From: a virus
IMG/VR virus record: IMGVR_UViG_3300025383_000035
Coordinates: 1-49,711 of that record
Length of the DNA stretch: 49,711 nt
Strand: one strand, 5' to 3'
In this document: in pieces, positions 15,944-30,900 of the stretch
Layout: the number at the start of each line of letters is the position of its first letter
Numbering within the stretch: the first letter of the stretch is position 1
The notes under the pieces: generated by a model
Databases searched by the model: none
What the model was told of the DNA's origin: nothing
The model's input: only the letters and a program-made list of their open reading frames with translations
Translations under genes and position numbers: made by a program

Positions 15944-18900
15944 TTAAAGTCCCAGATGTTTTTTGATATCTGAAATTTCTTTACGTAACTCTTTGATAGC
16001 TTCAACTACTAGTGGTGCAATACGCTCATATCTGATAGTTAGATACTTGTCATCGATTGGTGCAGGAGCAACAATTTCTGGCAATACTTTTTGTACTGAC
16101 TGAGCACTTAGACCAACTTCTTTTTTAACTTCGTAACCTAATGCCTGTGCTGTTTCATTAGCTTCATAGTAGAAACCCTCTAAGCTACACAATTTGTCTA
16201 AGGCGTTTTCGATTCCACCTATACGTGTTTTTAGTCTGTCGTCAGAGTAGTAAGCTGTGATGTTATTACTTGCACGAATCTCACCAGTGGTAAAACTACT
16301 TGGATCAACGTTTACACCTAGTGCATTTACACGATATGCATTACTTGTATTCAATGCATTAGCTGTATCAGCTGTACTAGCTGTACCAGCTTTACCATCA
16401 ATACTTGTAATACCAGTTAATGCAATAGATCCATTACCACGATTGTTAGCAATTTGTGTGCTACCAATGTAGAACGTATCTCCTGACATGGCTACAGTAC
16501 CTGTGGTTGCTGGGAATGTAATTGTAGTAGTTCCTGCACTAGCTGTTGGCTGTAGTGTAATTGTTCCACTAGTTGAACCAGGCATTGCAATACTAGTAAT
16601 ACCAGTTAATCCTAAATTAGCACTTGTACGATTCAATGCAATACCAGTAGTACCTACATAAACTGTACTGTTTCCTAATGTTGTACTTGGTATAGTACCT
16701 GTTTTTAATGTACCAGCATCTAAACTACCACCTGATGAAAATGTAGATAGTGTGGTATTAACCCACGACTGACTTGCTACAGTCTGACGAACAGGAGTAT
16801 TAGCATTGTCTGTATAATATAAGTAACCGCTGTTGTACTCAATCGTGCCTGAAATAGGACTTGAAATTAATGTACCGTCTGTAAACTTCAACGGAGCTTT
16901 ACTTGCTGTACCTGCACCAAGTGTTATATTAACAGCACCAGCAGTTGATACGTCGCCAGTAAACTGTCCGCCAGTATATGGCATCTTGTTACCTTGTAAG
17001 GTAGCAATAGCTCCTTGTACATCGGTATTAGAAACTCCATTAATTGAACTAAACACTACGTTGTTGGCATTAACAACATAACTATAGTTTGCATCAATTT
17101 CAGCAAACAACACATCGCCAGACTGCAACCCAACACCTAATGTGAATGAAGTTGAGCTCACTTCTGAATAATCATTGTTTCCATCATCTTGACGAACACC
17201 GTTTAGATATACACGTAAATTTCCTTGTCCAGTAGCATAACTTGGAACATCAGTGAATGATGTTTGTCCAGCTGTAACACCGTTTATACCAACTTTCCAA
17301 GTTTTTCTAGTTGTTGTAATCCTAGTTCCAACATTAGTTTGAGAGATACTTGTTGGACTTGCCCAAAAGTAACTATCGCTACCGTTACTGGCCAAAAAGT
17401 AACCAGTAGCCGGTGTTGTTGGTAAACCGTTTAACAAGGCTTTAATACCTGCTTGAGCACCACTTGCACCAGTACCTCCTCTATCTGCACTTAATGTACC
17501 GCTGGTAATTAATCCTGCACTTAGAGTTGTGTTGGTTAATGCCTTGTTAGTAGCATCTAACAACAATGTAGTACCGTCTACAGCATATACGCTACCAGTC
17601 ACATTGCTAACAACACGAGCATTAGTTCCGCTTAATGTTATAGTATTTGATGTACCAGTCAATGTTATATTACCAGTACTGGTTATACTACCAGTAGAAC
17701 TATCTATATAGAAATGTTGTGTAGTACCGTCGGTAATCTTAAAGAACTTGGCGTTAGCTGTTGTGCTACCGATTAATGTAACACTATCGCTGAAAGTTGT
17801 AGCATTATTAAATGTCCACAATCCAGTGATTGAACCACTAGTTCCGCTATTAGTTGCATTAATAGTTTTAACAAATAATGTGCTGTTGTTTGTTGCTAGA
17901 TTTAAACTACTGTTTGTGCTAGTTGACCATGCACCTGTAATGGTGCCAGTTGCTGGAGTTCCAGCACCGTTGGCTGCTATTGCTGCTAATGTTAATGTAC
18001 CACTGGTACCAATTGTAGTATTACCTTGTGCGCTATCTATAGCAAATGTAGTTGCTCCAGCAGGACCTGCAGTTACTTTAAAGTATTCAGTAGCTGCTGT
18101 AGTTGAACCTGCTAGTGTAACATTGCTGTTGAATGTAGCACCACCAGTTACAGTTAATGCTGTAGAGTTAGTACTTGTAATGCTAGTATCGCCAGTGACA
18201 CTTAATGTTCCACCTAGTGAAGTTGAACCGCTATTAACGCTTAGTGTACCAGTTCCTGTAACTGACAAGTTGCTACCAACATATAACTTTTTAGCAATAC
18301 CAACACCACCTGCAACAGTCATTGCACCAGATCCAGTGTCAGCGGCATCAGTAGTACTGCTTACAGCTAAAGTACCTGTAATAGTTTCATTGTTATTAAC
18401 TGTTTCGGAATTTACAGTAATTGTAGTTCCTTGAACAACCAAGTTACCTGCGATTGTAGTATTACCTGTAGTAGAATCTACGCTAAACTTGTTAGTGTTA
18501 ACAAAGAAACTACCAGTGACACTAGTATTGCCAGTATTACTGTCAACACTAAATTGTGTTACAGGTGTTCCTGAACCGTTAGTGATAGTGAATAATTTAC
18601 CAGCTCCACCATTTAAAGTAATACTATTGTAAGTATTCAATGTGCCATACAATGTAGTAGCAGATCCACCACTAGAATTACCAACAGTAAATGATGAATT
18701 AGAGCTTAATTGAGTACTACCGCTAATAGTCCAACCGCCGTTATATGATGCTGAAATAGTTTGTCCACCAATACCTTCAAATGTTGAAGCTTGATGTATA
18801 GGTGCAAAAGTTTGACCTAAGAATGTTGTAACAACCGCGTTGGATGCGTTTAGACCTACAACCATAAATCCTGGAACACCGCTTGGACTTAATGTTGCTG

Positions 18901-21900
18901 TAAAAATTGTTCCGTTTGCAACAGTTTGACTTGGAAAAACAGTCCAGCTATTTCCGCTACCGCCAATGATAACAGTTCCAGCTGTAACACCAGTACCAGT
19001 CAATGCCATACCAATGGCAATAATACCTGTAATAGCACTGCTAATTACAAGGTTACCACCACTAGTGCCCGAACTAATACCTCCTGTAAATGAAGCTGTG
19101 TTTACACTGGCTGCACTTGGGAATCCAAAAGTCAACTGGGCTGTTGGATTACTTGGAGTAGCTGTAATAATTGGAGTACCTTGAACTTGCAATATACCTA
19201 CGTCAACACTTCCGTCACTACCTGATTTAATAAAGCTGTTAGGTTGATGTTGATTTAATCCGCCAGTTCCAGTTGCAACAGCATTGGCTTGACTTACTTG
19301 AACAACATCATAACTATTTCCACCACCAGTATTAGTAACTCCACCAGGACTGGTTGTATTAGCGTTTGCTGTTACAGTCATCACACCAACTGATCCAGCA
19401 AACGATGAATTGCTAATAGCATTACCGTCAGCAACTAAATTAGCAGGAGTTATAGCCGATGGACTAGCTGCGGCACCAGTGTTATTGTATAAAATAGTAC
19501 CAGCTGGTATATATGTTATCTTGCCAAGCTGAATGCCAGTAGCATTGCTAGTTGCTGTTTTAAGATCTATCCAACCATTGTTAGCTGTAAATACCGCACT
19601 ATTAAAGCTGGCTAAACCGCTTGCTGCTTGAACAACTGATTGTAATCCACTTGGTGCATTTGCACTTGTAACAGCATTTTGCATCAACAATTTGCTTTGT
19701 TGAATAGCTGCTGTTGCTCCAACCATGCTATCAACAATACTTCCACTGTTGATACTAGTTGTAATAGTTCCGCTAGCACTATTGTAAGTCAATCCAGTTG
19801 TATTACCAATGATTGTACCTTGTGTAGTGATTGCACCTGTTGATGATGTGGCAATACTTACACTAGTAGTTGTTGGCGCAGGAGTTGCTAATACAGTCCA
19901 AATACCATTGTAACTCTGTGTTGACACACTATTATTAGTGGTACCGCTTATTACAATAGTTTGTCCAGCTTGGAACGGTTGTGTCGCTTGCGATGCAAAT
20001 GTAAATGTTGCCACACCGTTGTTTGTACTTACACCTGTAGTAGCAATTGGTCCGCTTGAAGGAACAGACAGTATAGCTGCCTTCCAAGTTGAACTTGGAG
20101 CATCGTATACCAGTTGACTACCTGTTACAATTGATGTAAACACCACAACACCAATTGGTGTAAAATTAGGAACTTGACTTAGTGTAATGTTGGCAATTAA
20201 TTCGCCACCAGATGTGGTTGTAAGAGTAACCGCGGTAATTTGTTGTGTTCCGTCAAATGCATAAGTTGTTACTTGGCCAATAGTCCGAGTACCACCACCG
20301 TAGATATACATGCCTATTGTTGGGGGATTATTGACAGTAGCAGTAATCTTTGGTGTAAATGCCAAACTTACTCCACCAGTCCAGTCACCAATTCTAGCTG
20401 TACCAGTGCTGTATGGCAATGTACTATCTTGTAATTTGAATATGCTATTTTGATTTGTATCTTGTGTGTCAACATAGCCTTTGTTTGTGGCATTAGTCGG
20501 GCTGACGTTTACAGGCATGTTCATGTTGATAATACCATTACCACCCAAGTTCATTTGGCCAGTCATGGCCAAAGCACCGTTCAAGGCCATATAGCCTGGG
20601 CCGATTAAATTATAATTAGGTACTGGATCTCCACCGTAGGCTAGACCTAAACGATAATCAATAAATGAACGAATAGCACTTTGCACTGGAACAATATCAC
20701 TAGCGTTCTCAGTCATCTTGCTATCACTAGAAAAGTCAGTTACTAGAACACCACGTTGAAATTGTAAACCACTTACGTTAGTAAATGCAACGTTCTGACT
20801 GATACTAACTGTACCTGTACCTTGGTCAACTGTAAAGAACTTACCAACACGGAAAATACCGTTTTCGTCAGTTGTTACATAGAAACAGCGACCTACGCCT
20901 TCTTCAAGAATTTGTTTAGTATTGTCTGCGGCAATAGCTGGGTTACCGTAAATTTGGTTTGGATAGTTACTTGTATTGTATCCGCCAGTACCAATAAATG
21001 CAAAGTCATGTCCAGTAGCACGAGTTAAACTAATACGTTGTGTAATTTGTGCGCCTGTGTTAGCACTATATCCTGCAAACAATGTTGTTGAAAGCGATGT
21101 ACTAAGTCCTTTACTAATACCAATAGCACTACCACTTGCATAGGCCTGCAATATTCCTACAGTAGTAGTTAGTGAACTATCCCATGCACCTGGATCGTAT
21201 GGATATGTTAGAATAATTAAGTTAGTTGAATTAGATCCTGAACTTGCACAAGCCCATATACCGTTGTATAAGTTGTTGTTATTACCGCTAACATTATAGT
21301 ATTTGCCATTAGTAACAGTAATATTACCAGATAGGTTTAATGTAACATTGAATTGACCATTTGACAACGCTTTAGTACCATAACTGCTTACAGTTGTAGT
21401 TGGTTGGTCAATAAAGTTTGGACAATAGAATTGCATACTACCTGAGCTGGTAGTAGTTGTACTAGGTACAACTACCGGGCTTAGTGTAGAACTTTGACTA
21501 ATTGTAATTGTGTAAGGACTAGTTGTACTTAAAATACTTGCTACATAGTAAGTTGTACCTGCTACAATATTACCAAACGCTGTACCTGTAAATATAATTT
21601 GTTGACCTACAGTTATACCATTAACAGAACTAACAGTTACAGCATTATTTAAAATTGCTGTTTGTGTCATAGTTCCAAATACGCCAGGACCATTAGCGTA
21701 CAATGCTGTTAGTTGAACAGTACTTGTCCCGCCAGTAGTTGTTACACTTGGATTAGCAAATTGACTTATTTGTGCTGTCAATACCGCGTTACCTGGTACA
21801 CTGAATCCTAATGAATTGTTTGTAAAGACTATTGAGTTTCCTAAGATAGGACTTGTAGTTGATCCGTAGATAAACACACTGATTTGTGTTGCGCCAATTA

Positions 21901-24900
21901 CTTGATTAATAGTATAAGTTTGTGTAGAACTTAAACCACCAACAGTACCAATGATTCCTGTGATGGTACTAACAGCCTGACTAACGCTTACTAGGTAAGT
22001 ACCAGCATTGTTTGGTGTATAAAAAGAATATGATCCTGTAGCGTTTGTTGTAAAGTTAGCTGCATTACCATTTATGTTTACTAAAGTAACAGTTGTTCCT
22101 GATGTATAATTTGACTTTACATAAGTTCCAACTGGTACACCTGTACCAACAACTAATAATCCTGCAGCTATACCTGTTGCACTTGTTACAACAAATGTGT
22201 TAGTGCCACTAGTTCCACCGCTTGCTACAGTTGTGGTAGCTTGTAAGTTTCCGCTTACTCCACTAATTTGATTAACAATAGTAGTACCAGTAGCAATACT
22301 TGTGCCGCTAGACAAAGTCATATTGTTATAAACAGTACCAGTTGTACCAGTTATAGTAGCTACACCAAATCCACTGTAAGACCCTGTACCTGCAGCAATA
22401 CTGCCGTTTAATGTAATTGAATAAACGGTATTGGCAAATGAACCAGCAATACCGTTGAATATGATACTAGCACCTGATGATAGACCAGCTGTGCTGTTTA
22501 TAGTAATTAAATTAGTTCCAGAAATAGTTTGAGTTACACTACCTGTTAAACTGCTTAAGGCAATTGTTGGAGCACTAGTATATCCATAACCTTGACTAAC
22601 AATAGTTACAGTATTATTAATGCTTCCAGTGGTAGGATCAATACTAACAGTGGCAATAGCTTGGCTACTTGCACCACCACCACTAAATGTCAATACTGGT
22701 GCTGTTGTATAGCCACTGCCTTTATTAGTTACAATAACTTTAGTTACATACGCATATTCGATACAACTTACAGTTGCACCGTTTGGAATCCAACAAGCTG
22801 GACTTACTACAAAAGAATTAGTTAATGTATTAACACTTTGTACAATAGTTCCAGATGGTACATTACCACCGCCTGTAGTAAATGACATTGACGATAATGA
22901 AAGTGTACCGCTAGTAACATTTGATGATTGAGTTACACTTAGACTATAAGTTCCAAGTCCACCAGTACCACTAGTACCGTTAGTACCAAATGCTTGTATA
23001 TAAGTTCCAGCGGTTACGCCACCTAAACTTGAGAATATAAGCATACCAGCAACAATTCCGCTACCTACAGTAACAGTTAAAACGTTACCACTGATGCTAC
23101 CAGTTATGCTTACATAACCGCCTGAAGCAGTTCCAGAAATTAACGGAGTTAATGTTGGGTTTACACTAACTTTAATAATATTACTAGATACATAAGTGAC
23201 AAAATATGTACTTTGATATGTAGTTATACCGTTTGTAGTTACAGCAGTACTGGTAGAAATTCCGCCAAATGTAGTTGCACTACTTGTATTGAACGTAATC
23301 TGTTGTCCAACATACAATGGAGCCTGATTAGACCCATCACTATTTGTTGGAATAGTTAAAGTAATACTGTTGCTGCTTACACTTAATACATAGCCTGTAG
23401 TTTGAACTAGCGAAACAACCATACCTACTACTAGTTTTGACACATCGTTAGTTGTAATGTTTGTTGTGTTTACAACGTTAGTGACTTGTACTTTAGCATC
23501 ATAACTTAGGTTAGTGGCGGTAATACTAGCAGGGCTACCGCTACTCGCTACGGTCTGACTTTGACTTACAGTCCAAGTACTACCAGCACCTGTTCCAGAA
23601 ATATTTGAAACAATAGTTGTACCAGATAAAATTGTACCACCGCTTGTTGCTGTTAAAATCATTCCAGCAAACAATGTTTGTTCGTTACCTGTGTTTGCTA
23701 CACTACTAACAGTTAATGTTGTTCCTGAAATATAGCCAGTGATCTTTGTAGTTACACTATAACCAGCAACGTTGATAGTGCTATCAACAGGAGGTAATGT
23801 ACCAGCACTACTATATGGAATTTTAAATGTTACTAGTTCGGATTGTGTGCTACCTGGCTCTAAGCTGCTTCCCAAGTATTCTAAGCCATTTAAACCGATA
23901 CCAATACTGGCGTTGTTATAAATCGGAGTCAATGCTAGTTGTAAATAACCATTAATATTAAATCCAAATTGTATACTAGCGCCCGCCACAATACCAGACA
24001 CTGTTGCACTAATAGTCAAAATTGCTTGTAGTGTACTTCCGCCAGGTACAACACCAATACTTTGTACGGCTGTAACATATTGTCCAGTCCAGCCTGTTCC
24101 TGTAATCAATTGACCAGGTAAAATATTTCCAGTAACGTTGTTTACTGTTAGTGTTAGTGTGCCAGAGTCAAATGCAGAATAAGTAGACGATGCAGAGTAT
24201 AAAGGTGGTTGATAACTTAATACTTGATGTGTTCTACCGTTCCATGCTAGGCTATAATTACCAGTATTAATCTGATTGATTGTACTTTGATCTGTCAGCA
24301 CTCCAACAGCAATATTATTATCACCAGGATTAGCACCTTGTGTTACGGTACCAAATGATAATTTTCCAGTTGCGATAGTAATTGCGCCACTCAAAACTAC
24401 AGTGCCGCCGCTAACATAAGTTACAGTCAAACCTGCTGGATATATGTAACCAGTTGCTTGTCCATTGGTTATATCTAATGCTGAACTAATTGTATTGCCA
24501 ACTACTTGTCCAATGCTAATTGTGCCAGTAATACCAGTTAATGATAATGTATTACTTGCAAACGAACTTACACTTGCTGTGGCAATTGAATAAGTCGGAT
24601 CAGCTGAAACAATATTAGTAGTATCTGGAACAAATGTATAATAAGCAAAACCGTTTGCTGTTTGTAAAATAGCATTGGTCGGTGTGCTCATCGCTTCACC
24701 AGTTGCTTGGTTCAAGTTATAACTTAGTACACGATAGATACTTGATAAGTTAGCTGAGTATTGTAACGCCGTACTTGGACGTACTGGTTTAACGTTAGTA
24801 ATGTTAGTAAATTCAACGTATGTATTTGTACGTAAAGTAACCAACTGACCGTCACGTAATGCAAAAGCCAGACCAGTTGATGATGTGATTGTAAGTTGTA

Positions 24901-27900
24901 GTACGTTTTGTCCAATAGTAACGCTGGTATGACTAATACCGTTTACTTGATATGTAACAATACCGCCACCTTCAACTGAGTGATCGATATCAATATAAGA
25001 TTGGGCATATGGAATATATTCATAACCGATGATATAAATCTTAGTGTAGATAGTTGTACCAGGTGTGCCCATTTCAGAAGCATATTGACCCTGTTTGTAG
25101 ACACGTGCCGTTTGAATTAAATCGTGTACCAGGTTAACAGCATTAGGTAATTCAGTGCTGTCTGCACCGCTAGCACGTAGACCGTAGTCACCATAACCGT
25201 TTGAACCAGCTACAGAACGAATCTGTCCACCATTCAATGAATAATAACCTACATGGTTATAGTATGTGAATGTTGAAACTTGTTCAGTTAAACCGGCGTT
25301 GGTAGCAACAATACCATAACCCAAGTCACAAACTTGTGTAAAGTCGTTAGCCAACATTGACTTGTTACCGCCCATTTCAATATTGATTGGTACATTACCG
25401 GAAATCAAATAGTTTGGAATAGTTGTGTTTAGTATAGTTGATCTATTGCTAGTTATAGACGAGAAGTCTGCATTATACGAACTGGTACTAGAACTAATTG
25501 TTGGCTTAGTGATAGTTTGTGTACTAGCCCATGTATCTCTAGTTGCCTTACTAGCTGTCCAATAAGTGCTTAACCAGTTTACTAGTGTCTCGATATTTGT
25601 AACAGGGAAACTTGAGCCGTTTGGATATGATGCACCTATTTTTAATGTTGTATTTTGAATAACACCATTACCTGCACTTGGATATGTTGTTGTAGATCCA
25701 TTGATGGTTATAGTTCCAGTAGTAATACCTTGGATAACATTTTCCATTACAGATTCTAAATATTCAAATGCTGTATAGTAAACATTTAAAACAGTATTAC
25801 GACTGATGTCTGGGTTTTGAACAGTTTTCCCAGTTAAACTATTGTAGTAATATACTCCATCAGTCCACCAGAAGTATTGAGTAGCCAGTTGATTAATCTG
25901 ACTATTTCCGCCATACAATGTATCATAAATTACAGCATCGACAATATAACCGAGATCTTGTTGTGTTGTTAATGGACTGTAACCTGTTGTTGTTTGTAAA
26001 CTAAATTGAGGTAATGCTGATAGCCACGCTGCCACTTCTTGTTGTATAAATGTACGATTAGCTTTTAATAATGCAACAGCATTTTGTTGATCGGTAGTAG
26101 CACTACTTAATGGTGCTGGATAATTTATATTAGATGGTTTTGGTAATGCTGTAATACCATTATTAATAATACCATAGATCAATGCTAGGTTATTAGTTAC
26201 GGCTGTTTTATAATTGCTACCAATAGCACTAGGGCTAGTAATGGCTGCAATACGATTGTTAATGTAGTTAATACCAATGTTTAATAAAACTTGTGTAAGA
26301 CCATTAACAATATTTTCTGGTTGGATATAAACTAAACCAGTTCTAATAGTTTGAGAAGTTGTTCCTAACGCTGCATCGTAAGTAACAGCATCAAAAATAT
26401 TGTTGAAGTAACTGCTAATTTGACTGTAGCTAGTTGCTGTGGCAAAAGGTGTACTGGTGTCAAGAATCAATCTTGTTTGTGGTGCACCAATGGTGTAAGT
26501 TCCGCTAGCTTGTGCGGTTAAACCAGTCCAAGCAACACCGTTTACAAAGTTTGTATTACTTAGAGTAATTGTGTTTCCTGAGATACTGGAGATAAAGACT
26601 GCTGGGCTAGCATTTGTAGGAATACCAGTACCGCTGATGTACATACCTGCCGTGATGCCAATGGTACTAGTAACCGTCATTGTAAATGTACCAACAGCAC
26701 CATCGGAGTTTGCATTTGTATAAGTTACCGTACCGATAGTGGCATTACCGTTGTAATCATAAACTTCGTCGATTTGATAACGATAACCTTGTAAATAGAA
26801 CGAGCAAGGTACTTGTGGAGGACGAACATCTAAACCACTGTTTACTGTTCCTTGAACTGTAATCAGTGTATTTGCAGATCCGTTAGAACCAATCACAGTT
26901 TCTGGACTTGATACAGTTTGAATGCTGCTAATTTGATATGTTCCAGTACCACCAGTTGTTCCGCTTATTTGACTTTGGATATATGGATTATTAACAATAC
27001 CGCTACCGCTGATAGTCATGCCTAGGACAAAAACTCCTTTAATAGTTCCGCCTACGGTTAATGTATTGCCAGAAATAGTACATTGAGTAGCACTAGCATT
27101 TGGAGGATATGCGTCGATATTAACTACGGTACCATACAGACGTCCTGTCATACCGTCGATTAACTGACCACCGGCAAAGTTTTTCTTATTTGTACTACCT
27201 GTAAAACAACCTGATTCTTGTCCGTACGGTGATTTGGATTTAATCTGACCTTCTGGGTCAAGTACCATCATAAATCCGCCATGGCCCTGAGCACTGATGT
27301 TACTGATACGTGTAGCATCGTTACATAGGAATACATCAATTTGTTTGTTGTTCTTTGGTACACTATTAATATCTAGCGGGTTAGTCAAATAGTGACGTCC
27401 GTAGTTGCTTGTTGTGTATAAATGCCACACTCCATAAGCAAATGGACCGATATTACTGAATGGATAAACTACAGTACAGTTCATCACGTTACCGCTAACG
27501 CTGTCGATAACAGCCTTACCTGTGGCAATTTGTCCGTAGGATGTAGCGGTACCAACAGCTTGGTTATTAATAAATGTAACAGTACCCACGCCAGTAGCTG
27601 TGACAGTTGTACTATTTTGTGTTTGACTGTTGTTTACGATCCATGTATTAGATGTTGGACCTGCAGCAACAATTATAGTTCCTGCACTAATGCTTCCGCC
27701 TGATAAAGTTTGTCCTATAGCAAATGCACCAATGACAGTTCCTGATCCAACACTGAATGTGGTTCCAGAGATACTACCAGTTGTAGTGCTAGCACCGACT
27801 GTACAAGTGGCTACAGTAAATGTACCATTGTAATTGGTTGGACTCATTCCTTCTATAACAATATTGTCTCCAGTTTTATATGGAACTGAATTAGAAGAAA

Positions 27901-30900
27901 GAGCAGTACCAGTACTTGAAACAAAGTTTATGCTACAGTATTGATTTAAGTTTAAATTGAATACTGTACCTTGTGTTATCTTATATGTGTCTTGAGTTAA
28001 TACAAGACCAATCCAACTAGCAGGAACTTGTCCTGTGGCCAGTGTAGCTGTTATAGTACCTGTAGATGCACTTAATGTAATTGCCGAATTGTATCCTACA
28101 CCAAAGTCTGTGCTGTAGTCAATCGGACCAATTTGCATGCCATCAAAAATACCATCTCGATAGAAGAATAAACTTACCCAAGGACTCTTACTAGGTCTGT
28201 CAATAGGTCTAATAATTGTACGACGGAAGTCATCGCCTTTGACTGTTACATTTTGTGCTAATCTGATTGGATAGTCTTCATAGTAAATACCTGCCTCTAC
28301 ACGAATAGTAACTTGTTGTATTCCTACACTTTCAGCGTAATCTAATGTTTCTCCTGGAACAAAGAAACCAGGTGTTAACATATTAACATTTAGTGTATCA
28401 TAAATTGTACTACCACCTGGGCTGTAACTTAAAATAACAGCAGTGGCTTTTGAAGTATTACCAATTAAAATCTTACCAGGTATGATATGGTTATCTGCTG
28501 CTTGGCCTTGGTCAACGCTACCAACACCGCCGTTGTATACTCTAATGCCGTAGTATCCTGATCCTTGTACAGCAGTAGGAGCCGCACTTAAACCTTTTTC
28601 AATAATTTGCAATATGGTTGTAAATGAACCATTTACTTGTGCCACAGCACCAGCAAAATCTGAATTTGCTGTAGTTGCTTTAGTACCGTCAATTGAGAAT
28701 GTAGCACCGTGATAAGCATTTTGTGTAACTAAACTTTGGAATCTTAATTCTTGAGTTTGATTTAATACTTGTGCAGCTAGGCTTTGGATGAATGAAATTG
28801 CTTGTGTAGTTGGAGCCAATTGATCACCGGTGATAGCTTTTAAAGCACTAGCATTTCTATAATAACTCTTACCTGCTTGTACAGTTTGATAATTGGCCGG
28901 AACACTGCTAGTACCAGTTAATATATCAATTACAACAGCATCTATCATTAAACCGATGTCTCGTAAACAAGTGGCTTCGTTATAAGTCAATCCACCGGTA
29001 TATGTAGTTTCTAGATAGTTGTAAACATAACTAGTAATTGATGAATTTGCGCCTGTGATAATATTCCAAGCACCTAACGGACCTTTGGTAGTATCGCTGT
29101 TAATCAACAATAAAGATTGACTACTACTTGTTCCTTGAGAATTGCCCAATGCACTAGTAGGATATGTAATTACATAGTTGTTGGCCAGTGTGCTAACTGT
29201 AGTAGATGTTGAATTAGTATAGTTTGCTAAAACATCTAAGATAAGACTGAATGACCCTCTGATTTGATTTTCAGCGTTGTAAGCCAATCCCCATGCTACT
29301 GGTTGTGGAGTAGTTTGAATAATTGTGTTGCCACTTTGAACAGCAACATATTGATTCTTTAAAATTTGAACAACTTCTTCGCGTAGCTCACTGATAGCTG
29401 TATAGCATGAACCAGATGGGCTAGTATTTCTTCCCGCCGCCAACTGTAATGTACCGTTAGCATAATATTGCAAAGCAGCCTGAACCGTAGCACTATTACC
29501 GCCGTATAACAAATCATAGCATACGGCTTCTAAGATAGCAGAGATATCTCTTGCACTGGCTGTTTGATCAAATACAATACCAGAGTTAGTGTTTACAATA
29601 AATGAATTAATGTTTGCTTGTAAAAAGCTAACGTTTGCAAAGATTGCTGCTTTTGCTTGATTAGCAAAATCAGAACCGCTGTTTGTATAGTAAGGAAGAC
29701 CACGAGGTTGTACACTATTATTAACACCGTATCTTAATAAGTTTTGTATTACATTGAATTTTGCACTAATGGTGTTTACTGTAGGACCATCGTTTACAGT
29801 ACCTAATAATGAATTACTAATCAGTCCGTTAATAGCTTTAATATAACCAACACTTGTTAATATGATTGTAGGAATTGGACCGTTGGTAGTTGGGTTATGA
29901 ATGACAAGATTAAATTTGTCATAGGTAATTACACCTGCAGATCCTGGAATAGTAGGAGCGGTACCGTATAAACCAGTTGTTGAATTTTCAGCAACAACTC
30001 CAGATCCGCTTAGTATGCTGGCAATTAACGCAATATTACCACTAATGCTGCTACTAGCCACGCTACCACCAGCATAAGTTTCGTTTGTATATTGGAATAC
30101 TGTTGTTTGATACAACACATTAGGTGTTGAATTTGTAATGATATTTTGTGCCAATACACCAATATAGTCAATAGCATCAATACATGCACTTTGTTGAGCG
30201 TTGCTAGCCAAGTGTGGAGATTGTACACCTCCATACCAATATCTATTGGCAGCGTATGTGCTTTGGCTGTTACCGCCATACATTAAGTCATAGACTAAAC
30301 TCCAAACAATAGCTTGAATATCTCGTCTGCTTAGTGACTTATCATATCCAACATTAGAATATTTGCTGGTTAAGAATCCACTGATCTCAGCTTGGATAAA
30401 TGGAATATTATTAACTAGTAAGTTGGCTGCACTAAAACTTCCTGATAGGCTTGAACTTGTTGCTGGGAAACTAGGTGTAGGTGTTTGACCAGTTAGAATA
30501 ATTTTAACAATAGTTTCTGCTAGGCTTTGTAAACTTGTTGTAATACTTGCAACTCCAACACTGGCAATTAAATTGTTAATCAAGTTATTTCTAACAATAG
30601 AACCACCGGTTCCTGCTACCTGTGTAGTACAAGCAAACGTTATGTAAGTAGTGTCGCAAGATAATACAGTCCAGTAGCCTAGTAGACTTGAGCTACTATT
30701 ATATCCGCTAGTAGATACACCTGTAATTAAAATTTGTTCGTTAACCTGGAATGGAACAGTTAATTGTTCATCGAATGTGATAGTTGCGGTAGTTCCATTA
30801 CCGATAGCATTGGTAATTGTAATGCTAGATGTATCCAATAAGCTAACAATTTCGTTAGCACTAAAATCTGGAACAGCATTTGGATTTACACTATTGTTAG

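Noticed and set aside
17748-18434. A 228-codon rightward open frame opposite the giant fibre gene
   Set aside because: It is Val/Leu-rich and produced by the repeated Thr/Gly/Ser codons on the other strand; no ribosome site or promoter, and the opposite frame continues through it as a real protein.
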